Shown here: piece after piece, positions 46,754 through 57,609 of the stretch | Position numbering within the stretch: position 1 is the stretch's first letter | How the letters are laid out: each line of letters opens with the position of its first letter | NCBI GenBank assembly: GCA_003996215.1 | Contig: QJPP01005210.1 | Coordinates: forward strand, 1 to 64,000 | Length of the DNA stretch: 64,000 nt | Direction of reading: 5' to 3' | Origin: Jaltomata sinuosa | Lineage: Eukaryota > Streptophyta > Magnoliopsida > Solanales > Solanaceae | Translations under genes and position numbers: made by a program | Notes under the pieces: generated by a model | Databases searched by the model: none | What the model saw: only the letters and a program-made list of their open reading frames with translations | What the model was told of the DNA's origin: nothing

Positions 46754-47731
46754 CTAGTCATTGTTGATAGTGTTGGTATCAACTTCTTCTGTAGCTACTC
46801 CTTCAGTAGCTTCCACCTCCGAGATTTTTGAAGAAGGTGCTCTGGGATGAGGTCTAGAAGTACCTGAAGTTGAGGGACCAAACAATGAAGACCTTCGGTA
46901 AGAGGTAGATCTGGTGATAGGATTGTCAAGAAATTTGAGTTCAATCGATCCATCAGGGAATTGAATGACTCTTTCAATTTGAGATCTTTCTGAGTGAGAC
47001 GAGAAAGGTTGGGTTATGGCATCAAAGTACCAATCATTGCTTGAAAGTACATCTTGCCACTTGATAAGTCTAGGCACAAAGATAGTACTATATTCATGGT
47101 TGGCCTCCATAAGCATAGTTACACCTTTCTGGCTCTCAATTTGAGCCTTTGCTGCAAGGGTAGTCTTCATCAGCCTATAGTAAACTCGATAGATAATTGC
47201 TATTTCTCGAGTATTGGCTTTAGTGTTAAGGTTCTTAGTTTTGACATTAAGTGTCAAGGAGTCCATGACATTAGGGTCATTAATGTCAATAGAGAAATTG
47301 GGGTAACAATTGAAATATACCGGGCCATCAGCTAGGTTACTCTGGAGTACTCCTAGAAGAGAATCATCAAAATTAAGAAAGCGGTCATCTCTAAGGAGGA
47401 CACAAACAGGAATATTTAAGCCTTTTCTAAAGAGAGGCTTGACAACAACTTGGACCAAACCAATATGTAAATAATTAAAATTATTTTTATAACAATTAAT
47501 ATCGTTAGCTTTTAGCAAACGAATAATTTCAAGAGAATTATTAATAGCAATAGTAGACTCACAAGTCTTGATATTAGATCTAGTAACGAAACTGAAATTA
47601 CCTAAGTGGTAAATCTTTTTAAAAGGTTCTTCTGGTATATTCCAGTTTTGAAGATCATTTTCAAGCTTAGCTATTTTAGTAGCTTGAGAAGATAAATTAA
47701 TACTGTTTAAAATATGTTGATTGTTTTCCAT
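46754..47731 (-). pseudogene. Unit 1 movement-protein region of ORF1
   Basis: 325 codons from the ATG at 47731 to a TAG at 46754, where unit 3 has Lys. A further TAG at 46700 is shared with unit 3. The movement domain is complete (YLHIGLVQVVVKPLF near 47460, GPVYFNCYPNFSIDINDPNV near 47320). The tail after about residue 280 is Ser/Thr/Glu-rich. Only about 17 bp of leader remain upstream before the N1 LTR. Confidence 0.9.
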
Positions 47732-47756
47732 ATTTGAGAAGATACTGTTAGTGACT

Positions 47757-50423
47757 GCAATATAGTTCCTCCCTCCTTGTTCTTTACGACCTCATGGCTA
47801 GTCTTGGAGATCATAATGGTCTAGCCAGCGTGGTCCTCGCGATCGCGAAGAAGGACCCCTGACTATATATATAGTCCCCTCTTCATTTTCATCACTCCAA
47901 AACCATTATCCTCCATTATTAATAGCCCCAAGCTTCCCAAAACTCAGTGTTGCTTCATTCCAAAGTGCTAGGGTGTTATTTTTTTGTCTGTGATCATTTC
48001 CTTATCTCCAATTCGGTAAGTTTCCTTGTTAGTTTCAATAATTCTCCTCTTTGATTCCTTAAGTTATCCTCTTAGTTTATGGGTTGTTTCAGCCTTCTTT
48101 GATGGTCCATTTCCGCTCATTCTTGGAGCATGAACTCTTGGGAATATTGGGATCATCATGGTGTTATTATTTTGGCTTCGGGTTGTGGGGCCCATGGGCC
48201 CCTTGTGACCTGAATTTTGACCCGACTATACTTTTATCAATATGAGTATCATTAGTTTTATTTTAACGCATAAATTATCTTCTTGATAGTGTGATTGCTT
48301 ATCGGGACTTCTCGGAGTAGTTCGGGCTTTGACATCGTCATTCTAGCAGCTTGTCATCAGAGGAAAGATAGGTTACGATCTTCTCTATATTAGACTTTGC
48401 ATATATAGGCTATAACTATACTACTAGCATCATTGGATTGGGTTTACTTAGCTTGGCACCCCAGACCTTGTCCACTACCTTTCTGTCCATCTTATTTCAC
48501 TCGTATCGTTGTAGTATTTGTTGTAGTTGGTAGTATTACCCTTGTTCCTGTGTGGCCTTGTATTTGACTCTGGACCATAGAAGGTGTGTTATTTGGGAAT
48601 GTCTATTTGTCCCGGACATTGATATTATGACTGTAGAGCTGGTTATCTATGGTGTAGAGCGATTAGAGTCTGTGCACGACCGATAGGTTGATTATGAGCC
48701 ATTGGGCTATTGTTTGCATTTGGCATACCATTATCATCCATATAAATAGATTTTCTGCATATTTTACTACTATTTTTGTTGCGGGCCTACTATAAATAGT
48801 TTTCTAAAAACTTACATGGCCCCGAGGGCCCATTTTCGGTAAAGATGGTTATGAAAGGGTTTGGAACTTATTTTTATGGATCTTCTTGGGGTAAGAGAGA
48901 CTAAAGGATGATTTATTACCATTTTTCATACTTATACTAGACTCGACTGAGCCGTAGTGCTAGACATGTTTTACTACTGATTTGAGACGATACTAGACTC
49001 GGTCGAGCCGAGTGAAAAACTTGATTCTACAACTATTTTAGACCCAGATACACCCTGGGCACCCTTTAAGGGGGTTTTGAGATTTATTTTACTGATCTGG
49101 ACCTGGATAGACTATGGGCACTCATTTTGAGATTTTTGGTTACTAGTTTGGATCCGAATATACTCTAAGTGGTTATACTTTAGATTATGAGATTTAGTAT
49201 GTGGTCGAGAACCTCCATGGACCTTGTCGATCTAGAATAGAGGCTATATGCTGAGTGTGCCGGAGGAGGGGTATGTGGTATATTTTAGGTATATGGGTGT
49301 TTCTTTCCGTGAATCCTACCTTCAAGGTCTATCAACGCTGGAGGAGGTACATACAGTACTACGGTTAGACCTGGTTTCACACTATTGCATCATATCATTC
49401 ATTTTTGCACAATTATACCCTTGTTTCCTATTTATTGAGTGTACGCTCCGATAGTATGGGATGTAAGAGGGTTTATTTTAACTTTTATGTGTTCCTCGGG
49501 TGTATGGGCGCCCATTGAGACTTTACATAGATTTATTCTTATTATTATCCTATTGTATTACTGGTTCGTTCTTTAGTTACTTGTGGGTTTATTTGATCAT
49601 CCTTACCTTGTGTGATTCGCTGCTAGCATGTCTATGTTCAGTTACTTTCCCTCCTTCCCTTTTTACTTGAGGTTACCGGTATACTGCCTATTTCTTAAAC
49701 TCTTTTTATATTTATTATTGTTGCAATAACCCCAGGTGAGCTCTCCTTTCCTTCACCTGTGTTTTGTGTTATATATATATATATATATCTTCAGTGGCTA
49801 GCATAGCTTGATTGTACTCTCTGGTATTCCATTTATGCTAGTTTCCATGTACTATTCTTTTTTTTCTTCCATGACTATCTTCTTTCATTTTGCTATTTAT
49901 TGCTTTTATATCGTATATGCACTCAGTCAGCCTATGATGCCTACTGGGTACTCGTTGCTTTGTAATTGGTGTTCATACTACACTCTGCATCTTCCTGGTA
50001 CAGATCCTAGTGTGGACTATCATTGTTGACTCGTGGAGACTCGTGCGGATTGCTTTTGAATCATCTGAGATAGAGGGTGAGCTCCTAGCTGTCGGAGCTT
50101 AGCTTTTATCTCCTTTTTTGTATTATGTACTCTTTTGTTATTCAGAGATAGATGCATATATTCTTTTGGACCTTATTGTACTATGTTTATACAGTAGCGG
50201 CTCTTATACTGTGATAGCAGTTCGTGGGATGGTTTAGTTTTCCTATATATATATATATTTTTGTTGCTCATTTCTTTATTTTATCTCTTGCTTCTGCTTA
50301 TACGTTGTTCTTCTGCATTCTTGTTATATAGTAGACCATTACTAACTATTCTAGGCTACAGGGATGAATACGCTTACAGGGGGTTGTAGGTGCCATCATG
50401 ATCTGAGAAATTGGATCGTGACA
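47757..50423 (+). repeat. N1 3' LTR, lacking its first ~0.8 kb
   Basis: Joins the array through 8-9 bp of unassigned filler (47749-47757). It then matches the N1 5' LTR from about 22157 onward and ends GGATCGTGACA at 50423. It contains the gcgatcgc box (47838), TATA-like ctatatatatag (47863-47874), the segment absent from the 5' LTR (49020-50220) and an (AT)n run near 49770. Confidence 0.87.
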
Positions 50424-50428
50424 GATGC
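50424..50428. other. Probable target-site duplication of N1, right copy
   Basis: gatgc directly after the LTR terminus; compare gacgt at 21335-21339. Confidence 0.55.
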
Positions 50429-51900
50429 CGACCTCTACCAAATTGACCGCCATCCTAACCACCTGTCTTTCCATGCTTGGCACCACCTTTACTAGGGACA
50501 CCACCTCCTCTTATCGGTGGCTACACTGCTCTTAAAGGCTGAGCGGCTGACTGAACTATACCCTGCTGGGGGCACTCTCTGGAAAAATGACCAATGATAT
50601 TACACTTATAACAAGGCCCTGAAGGTCGACCCTGTCAAGATGAACTGGCTGAACGTGTATGGCCACCATGGCCTGATGCCCCAAATAATGTACCCCAGGA
50701 TGACTGACTACTGTAACCGTGTTGACTACCATAACTCTGATCAAACTGAGGCCCACATAAAGTTTGAAGTGATTCCGGAACTAGCCGGCTAGAATGACCC
50801 TGATGCTGTTGTGGCTGATATCCTCGGACCCACTGACCTGAACCTCTACCACTGGAGCAGGAACCACTGTATCTGCCCTAATGGCATGGCCTCTTATCTC
50901 TGGCACCGTGGTTCCTGTGATGCAAATGCTCCAAGGAGGTGGCATGGTCCGCTATAGCCTGAAACAATCACGCACTAGCAACTAGTATCTCTACAGTCTG
51001 TTAAAGTCAGTCCTTAACCCTCAAACAAATCGTCGAACCTTTTCTGGCTCTGTAGGAATGATCATAACCCCAAATAGAGTCAATCGATGAAAACGGGTCT
51101 CATACTTAGACATTGTCATAGATCCCTACGTCAATTAGGTGAACAACTCTCTACGGCGCTCACGGTCACTCTGAGGAAAGAACTTTTCCATATAGGCCGC
51201 ATAAAACTCTCTCCAAGTCAACTGAGGAGACTGAGACGGTCTCCAAGCTACCTGGGACCTCCACTAAAGCTTAGTTTGGCCCTTCGGCTGATAGGTAGTA
51301 TAACCCACTCCGTAAGTATCCAATAGACTAAGATGATGAAGAATCTCCTTGCAGGTAGAAATAAAGTCATAAGCATACTGTCTGGGAGAACTGGAGAACC
51401 TCGGCAGGGATAATCTCAGAATCGGCCCAAAGCCTTCTGCTCTGACTATGTCATTATTAGGCAAGGAGCAGGAGGCTGAGCGATTGTAGGCACAGACAAA
51501 ACCTTTGCATGGGGAGCCGCAGTAGAAAGTTGTGCTTCAGAACTCTGAACACCCAGGGCTACCCCCTGAGCAAATGTCTGGTCCATATAAGAAGGCTGAC
51601 CCCCAACCATACTCAACAACTGAAGAAGCACACTCCAGATATCTGGTGTAATAGGTGGGGTGGTGTTGATACTTATGCTGCTACTAGCCCTGGTGGGAAC
51701 TGGGCGGCCCCATGGTCTATGGGTTTTTGGTTCGGAACTGGCATAGGCTCATACTCGGCCTCAAGAGCTCTAACAGGTGCCGCTGCTCAGGCACGTCCTC
51801 GACCTCTACCTCTACAGCCACCCCGGACCTTAGCTGAAGTCAGGTGTGCTGGTGCCTAAGACTCGCTCTCATCCGCTGCTGAAGATCTCATACGATCCAT
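50424..51900 (-). pseudogene. H1 gag relic
   Basis: Minus-strand ATG at 51900, about 190 bp from the primer site. The N-terminus has Gly/Arg-rich text as in N1 gag. The zinc knuckle is intact: CYKCNIIGHFSREC near 50620-50580. Capsid-like core about 51480-51080. Several stops and frameshifts upstream of the knuckle. It ends at 50424 where N1 inserted; its frame continues at 21334. Confidence 0.82.
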
Positions 51901-52092
51901 CTGCAAAAGAGTGAAAGGAACCAAGATATTCCAAGAAACCATCTAGGATAAGACACACGATATAGAAGCAAGAAAAGAGTCATGTTTCCTAATATGCCAT
52001 TGTAGCCTCTAGAAGATTGGGTACAAACATCTCTTCCCCGATCCACAAGACTCTACTAGATATTGGCCTCTATAACGATGACACTGGTGAAC

Positions 52093-52111
52093 CTAGGCTC
52101 TGAAACCAAGT
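52093..52111 (-). other. H1 primer binding site, tRNA-iMet
   Basis: The minus strand reads CTTGGTTTCAGAGCCTAG; the iMet site TGGTATCAGAGCC is matched except for one base. It directly follows the H1 5' LTR. Confidence 0.85.
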
Positions 52112-53456
52112 TGTCACAACACAATTTCTCATGTCATGATTGCACCTACAACCCCCATGTAGGCTTACTAATCCCCATAGTCCCGAATGGTTAGTAATGG
52201 CCTTCTAGCTAAGTAAGCACGCAGAAGAAGCATAATAAGCAGAAGTAAGATAAAGGAAATGAAATGGAAGGAAGAAATCAAGATATATATATAGAGAGAG
52301 AAACTACACAGTCCCACGACCAGGTATCAAGAGTGCAGGAGCCACTAATAAAAAACAGAGTACAAGAGAATCAAAAGTAAAATATACAAGTGCCTATGAA
52401 TATACAAAAGATCCAACTGCCAAAAAAAGAGATATAGCTAAGCCCCGATAGCCAGAAGCTCACCCTATGTCTTAGATGTCAAGATCTGTACAAGTCCGCG
52501 CATCAACAGAGATGGCCCACACTAGGATCTGCACTAGGAAGATGCATAAGTGTAGTATGAGCATCAATTGCAAAGCAATGGGTACCCATTAGGCATCATA
52601 GGCCGACTAAGCATATATAAAATATAAAAGCAGTTAGTAGCAGATAACAAAGAAAAGGTCACAGAAGAAAACAAAAAAAAGTACGTGAAATCTAGCAACA
52701 GCAAGAAGGCATAAAAGAATGCAAGTAAGATATGCTAGCCACAGAAAATATATCACAGAACACCAGTGGAAAGAGTAGAGAATGCACCTGGATCCTTGTA
52801 ACGACAATGTATACAGAAATTTTAATGAACAGGGCGATTCACTCTTTATGAAGTGGAATGCACTCATTATATCATAAATATAAAATTCAGTATAGTGCCC
52901 AGGTAGACATGCAGACCGAGTACGTTTCAGGGAGGTCTACCGCTAACCTCAAAGGACAGAAAGGAAAGAAAGGCAACTAAAACATAAGCATGCTAATAAT
53001 ACAACTCACAAGGTAATGATGGTCATGAGTAAGCCAGTAGGTAACAATAACAGGAGTAAGTAAACTAATCTGCCTACAATCCTAACGAGCACCCATACAC
53101 TCGAGGAATACATACAAGTGAAAACAAACCCTCCTGCATCCCACACTACCAGAGCGTACACTCAGAAAATAGCAAACAAGGATGGAACCGTGCAAATAAT
53201 GAATTATGTGATATGCCATACAAGTGGTATCGTATGCACCTCCTCTGTCTCTTATAGGCCCAGTAGGTAGGACCTATGGAAGGTTTCCCCCGTATACCTT
53301 TACTCCCTCGTATACCCCTCCTCTGGCACTCTCGCCCCGTATCCCCTAGTCCAGATTAGCAAAGGTCCATGGAGGTCTCTGACACCATATACAAACTCTC
53401 AGTATCTCAATATACGTTCCTAGAGTCTATCCGGGTCTAAAATAAGTAATAAAACC

Positions 53457-53680
53457 ATGTATAGCACTCCAACTCAGCCGAGTCTAGTGTCATCTCAAAA
53501 TCAGTTATAAAATCATGTCTAGAACACCGGCCAGTAGAGCCCAGTATTAGATCAAAATCAGTAGTAAAAATCATTTCTAGCACTCCATCCCAATCGAGTC
53601 TAGTATCAGCTCAAAATCAGTAGTAAAAATCATGTCTAGCACTCCGGCCTAGCAGAGTCTAGAATCAGTGTGAAAATCAT
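53457..53680 (-). repeat. 59 bp x 4 tandem repeat in H1 5' LTR
   Basis: Units start at 53457, 53515, 53573 and 53632; counterpart of 15664-15889, so the array predates or arose with the insertion of H1. Confidence 0.82.
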
Positions 53681-54463
53681 CGTTAAATCTCTTTTAACTC
53701 AAGAAAATCCATAAAACCAGTTTTAAAACCATTTATAACTGAAAATGGTCCCTCGGGGCCATGCATGGAAAACTTGTGATAGTCAGGCCCGCAGCCATGT
53801 AGTAGTAAACCAATGTAGAAAAATCTCTTTTCATGATAACAATGATATGATCAAATGCAACCAACAGTTAACAATTAACCCATCGGCCCTGCACAAGGTG
53901 AATCCGGTCTATAACATAAATAATCAGGTCATAATCGCAAATCCATATTGGGGACTCATGGACACTTCCCAAATTTCCTACCATCTATGGTCCAAAGGCA
54001 AATACAAAGGTCACACTGGGTCGCTAGGGCAATACTACAAAACTAGCTCAAACACTAAAGAAAATGAAGTATAGTAGAGAAAAAGGAATCGGACAAGGTC
54101 TGGGGGTACCAACCTAGTAAACCCAACTCAAAGATGCTAAATAGTACATTATATTTTTTATAAGCAAAGTTTAAGATAGGTAAGTAGTAAAAAACTTGAC
54201 GTCCGATGATAAGCAGCTAGAAAGATGTCGCTCGAGCCCAAACTTCTCTGAGAAGCCCCGAGACACAATCAAACATTCAAAAACATAGCCTACTCAACAA
54301 TACAAAGCTAACGATATGCATAGTTCTAATAATTTAGCTAGGCTGAAATCTGAGTCAAATGCAGGTATGTGGGCCCCACAACCCAAACTAGAAAACAAAA
54401 ATTACCACGAGGTTCTCAACTGCCGGGATCACATGCTCAGAAATTGGGCATAATCCGGGTAAG

Positions 54464-54555
54464 AAAAGGGCCTAAAACAGCCTGACAAAGAAAAGGAATT
54501 TAAAAAGGGAAAAGGGCCTAAAACAGCCTGACAAAGAAAAGGAATTTAAAAAGGG
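54464..54555 (-). repeat. 46 bp perfect tandem duplication
   Basis: 54464-54509 and 54510-54555 are identical (aaaagggcctaaaacag..). Absent from the partner LTR, so it arose after H1 inserted. Confidence 0.9.
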
Positions 54556-55739
54556 AAAACTTACATAATCAAGAATAATGACAGAGAATTATGCACCATG
54601 GAAAGAGGGAACAAGGTCAACAAGATAAAACACCCTTCTCAATAGATGAATACTCCCAAACATGTAACTAAAACACAAGAAGCAACCCAAAATTAAGTTC
54701 AAAATCAACCATGGAAGGTTAGCCATGGCTATGGAGAAATTGGAGAAGAGGGACTTACCAAATCAAAGAAGTAAATGATAAAGTCCACCAACCAATGAGT
54801 TCCCATGGCTAGGATATGATTTTGTACAAGTTTTGGTGAGAGAAATGGGTTTAGAGTGAGAGAGGAAATGGGAAATGAGGCTGAAAATTCGAGGGAACCA
54901 ACTTTTATATTACAAGTCATAGAGCAGCGCGATCGCGGTCGCCAGGTGTGATCGTTCTAAAGGAGGCAACAGGAGAACTGGAGCGATCGTGCTAAATGAG
55001 CAACACGAGCACTGGCATGATCGCGGTGCCTTGGAGAGATTGCGTTGAAGAAGAAAAGTGTCAAGGGAGCGATCGTGCAAAGCACTGCTCTGCTATAAAA
55101 AAATTAGCAATTAGAAAACTCCCACGAGGGGTTCCAGGCACAATCAAAATCAGATACACACAAATCAAACATGTAACTAGAGTGGAAACAAAACAAAATC
55201 GACAAAACTTTCATACGAGGTTGTCTCGATTAAATGATGACCCAAGTCAACACTTGCAAATTTTAATTGAACACCCAAAATGAGCCTGGTTCACCCGAGA
55301 TCCAAACCAACTACCTACCTAACCCTAACTCAACATTCTAGAGCTGATGGAATCGTCTGATTTTAGATCGATGCTCCGATCATAAAAAGTCAACCAAAGT
55401 CAAATTTCCAACTCCAACAAGGCAAAAAGCTCAGAAAGTGAGATAAAACCATACCAAAATCCCTCATTCCCTGATCAAGGGTCCAATCAGACAAAAATCC
55501 ATGCTCGGAAGCTAACAGAAATGTTAAAATTTGATTCTGAGCATGCTTGCTAAGAATTTTGACTGAAGTCAATGATTTCCTAAGTTAAAGCTTTGAAGCA
55601 GAGAAATAGTTATAAAGACCTAACAAATGGCCCGGACACCGAACCACCGGTCCTAGCATGTCTTAAATGACTTGGGGCTGCTATAGGCAAGCTCTACTAG
55701 TGCAAAAAAGGAAAAAGTGCAACCAAAAGGGTCATTACA

Positions 55740-55744
55740 CACGT
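55740..55744. other. Target-site duplication of H1, right copy
   Basis: cacgt directly outside the LTR; compare cacat at 14415-14419. Confidence 0.7.
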
Positions 55745-57334
55745 CATGCCATTCGTTACACCTTCTCAAAAAGCCTCAAAAATTCTTATTATCCTTCTTA
55801 CTTTAATTATATGCATATCCTAGCCACCACACATCTAATTCCTCTTACGATAAGTTTGGCAACAACAACACAATTGCTAACACTTGGCATTGACAAGACC
55901 ACATACACCCATTATCACCACTTGCCCGTTAAAAATTATTTATTCATTGATATCAAGTCTATCATTATGATTTATAAATTCTCAACCACAGCCTATGTCA
56001 AACCAGCAACAAAGCACGTTAGTTCATATAACTTAGTTTTCAGAATGAGAAATCAATTAAGGACTCAACCAGCCAATTAAGCCCTATTTGCATTCTTCAA
56101 GGTAATACAACTCCATAGAAATTATTAACTCAGTGATCAAGTAATCACCACATCTTTGTATGTAAATCAGAAATATAGACATAGCAATATTCCATGGTTA
56201 AGGGCATATAAATCACCCAAATAAAGACACATTAAGTCATATGAATATTGCAAATATAAAATGGTGCCACAACATAACATGGATTTGTGTCCATACCATC
56301 TCTCAGACATATAGTCTCTGTATCTCATAAGTCTCAATGTAGTCATATCACTCACTCAAAACACTCATCTATAAACACATGCTAAGGGACTTATTTCTGC
56401 CTAACTAATCATGACCAATGGGGGAAACCCTAGGGACCATGTATCATACTGACATGGTACCCGCTCAACCATATAACCACATATTCGTAAGCTCACATTA
56501 GACTCGAGCCACTCAATAGTAGAATCGTATGTATATTATTGCTTTTTCTATATATCTCAGTATGTCCTCATCTAAATTGTCTCTCAGAATAATGTCAGAA
56601 GTGCACAATCATTAACAGGTACACTTCATATTCATAATTCATTTAAGACAAGATTCAAACAATTATACAGCTTTTTCATACAAGCATTATCAATCCAAAC
56701 AAGTAATCACCTTAACAATTATGTTCGAAAATCAACCAATATGTTATCAATCCAAACACATATTAGAGACTATATTAAGTATAAATCCACGTAAACACAT
56801 CACAAGTTTATCTTGATGAATCAAAGACATTTCCTTATCAAGGGTTATTACTCCCGTTTCTATTCTTGAAAACCCATTATTGACTTGATTATTATAATCC
56901 TGAATACCACACCATTAGTCATATTACTAAAATCATTGTCAATATTCATACATAATGCCACCTATAGTTGCTCACCTTATTCTTACTAATTATACATCAT
57001 CATTCTAGTCATATCCTTCTCCCGTAAGTTTAACTTTCTATAAAAATACCACCAACACATAATCCCTACGAAGTAATCACACAAGCAATAGTATATACAC
57101 AATAAATTTATCATTCTTGCCCATCTCCCCAACCCTTAAGATTAATTATTTAGGTTTGTTACTCACCATCTATTTCCCATGTTTGCATTAGTCTTAGTTA
57201 CATTAAGTCATACCATGTCAATCATATTCAAATAATTATATACATAACCCTTAGTCATGTAGGCCTTTCATGTTTATTACAAGCAATATCAACCCAAACT
57301 CCATGCTCAGAGGATTAATCATATTGTCTCCATG
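55745..57334 (-). repeat. Second-family LTR, reversed, continued (right of H1)
   Basis: AT-rich DNA with no supported gene. A block near 56436-56475 (tgacatggtacccgctcaacc) is the complement of the 'ggttggctcgggtacc' words at 62454-62610 in the sense LTR. With the left part (13913-14419) it keeps the same order and roughly the same spacing. The rest is too diverged for me to align by eye, and the right limit is approximate. Confidence 0.42.
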
Positions 57335-57609
57335 TATATATGAATTTTGGACCTTTGTACTCCTGATGTAGTTCGACTCTTATACGCTTTGATACCTGAT
57401 TTTTGGTTTGGCTTAGTTTTCACATTTTATATGTATTACTCTTATTATCTATTTTCTTCTCCTTATGCCCTTGCTTCCTCCTATTTACCGAATCTTTCGC
57501 TTAAACTGTTAGAAGGTAGCCCATTACTAACCATTCTGGGCTACGGGGATTAGTTTGCCTACTTGGTGGTTGTAGGTGCCATCATGACCAAGAAATCGGG
57601 TCGTGATAG
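57335..57609 (+). repeat. Tekay LTR 3' end fragment, sense
   Basis: Shares the 'agtagcccattactaaccattctgggct' block with 23588-23620 and ends gggtcgtgata, a mutated GTCGTGACA terminus. Confidence 0.75.

Larger units (their letters stand above)
29774..47748 (-). mobile_element. Endogenous pararetrovirus array (Caulimoviridae), three minus-strand units and one inverted fragment
   Basis: Movement protein, gag-like coat protein with zinc knuckle, aspartic protease, RT and RNase H occur in this order without any integrase or LTR, which defines a caulimovirid. Order from right: unit 1 (47748-40693), inverted fragment S (39991-40692), unit 2 (39982-36039), unit 3 (36038-29774). Combining unit 1 with the leader of unit 3 implies a genome of about 7.5-7.6 kb with two ORFs. 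This layout is like florendoviruses as I know them; a solendovirus- or petuvirus-like assignment is not excluded. All units are defective. Confidence 0.92.
21340..50423 (+). mobile_element. N1: Tekay-type element inside H1, with pararetrovirus array inside
   Basis: 5' LTR 21340-23681, iMet primer site, gag, protease and pol to integrase (to about 27779), an extra pol segment (27780-29773), then the viral array (29774-47748), then a 5'-truncated 3' LTR (47757-50423). The integrase C-terminus, chromodomain, polypurine tract and first ~0.8 kb of the 3' LTR were lost at the array's right border. Both outer ends fall exactly on LTR termini. Confidence 0.82.
14420..55739 (-). mobile_element. H1: full-span Tekay-type element, reversed, split by N1
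   Basis: Both LTRs are present (14420-17869 and 52112-55739). Also present are an iMet primer site (52093-52111), gag (51900-50424) and protease to chromodomain (21339-17930). The interval 21340-50423 is a later insertion. Flanks carry cacat/cacgt. Excision of N1 with one 5 bp flank brings gag and protease together in one continuous open frame, which is strong proof that the two halves belong together. LTRs differ at many positions, so the element is old. Confidence 0.85.
52112..55739 (-). repeat. H1 5' LTR, reversed (3.6 kb)
   Basis: Plus-strand text begins TGTCACAACAC and ends GGGTCATTACA. Aligns with 14420-17869 by shared blocks throughout, by eye near 80-85 percent. Extra length relative to its partner comes partly from a 46 bp duplication (54464-54555). 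gcgatcgc words are at 54929-55070, TATA-like box at 54903-54912. Confidence 0.88.

Noticed and set aside
55667..56080. 137-codon plus-strand ORF.
   Set aside because: Spans the H1 LTR end and the flanking DNA, a chance open frame across an insertion border.
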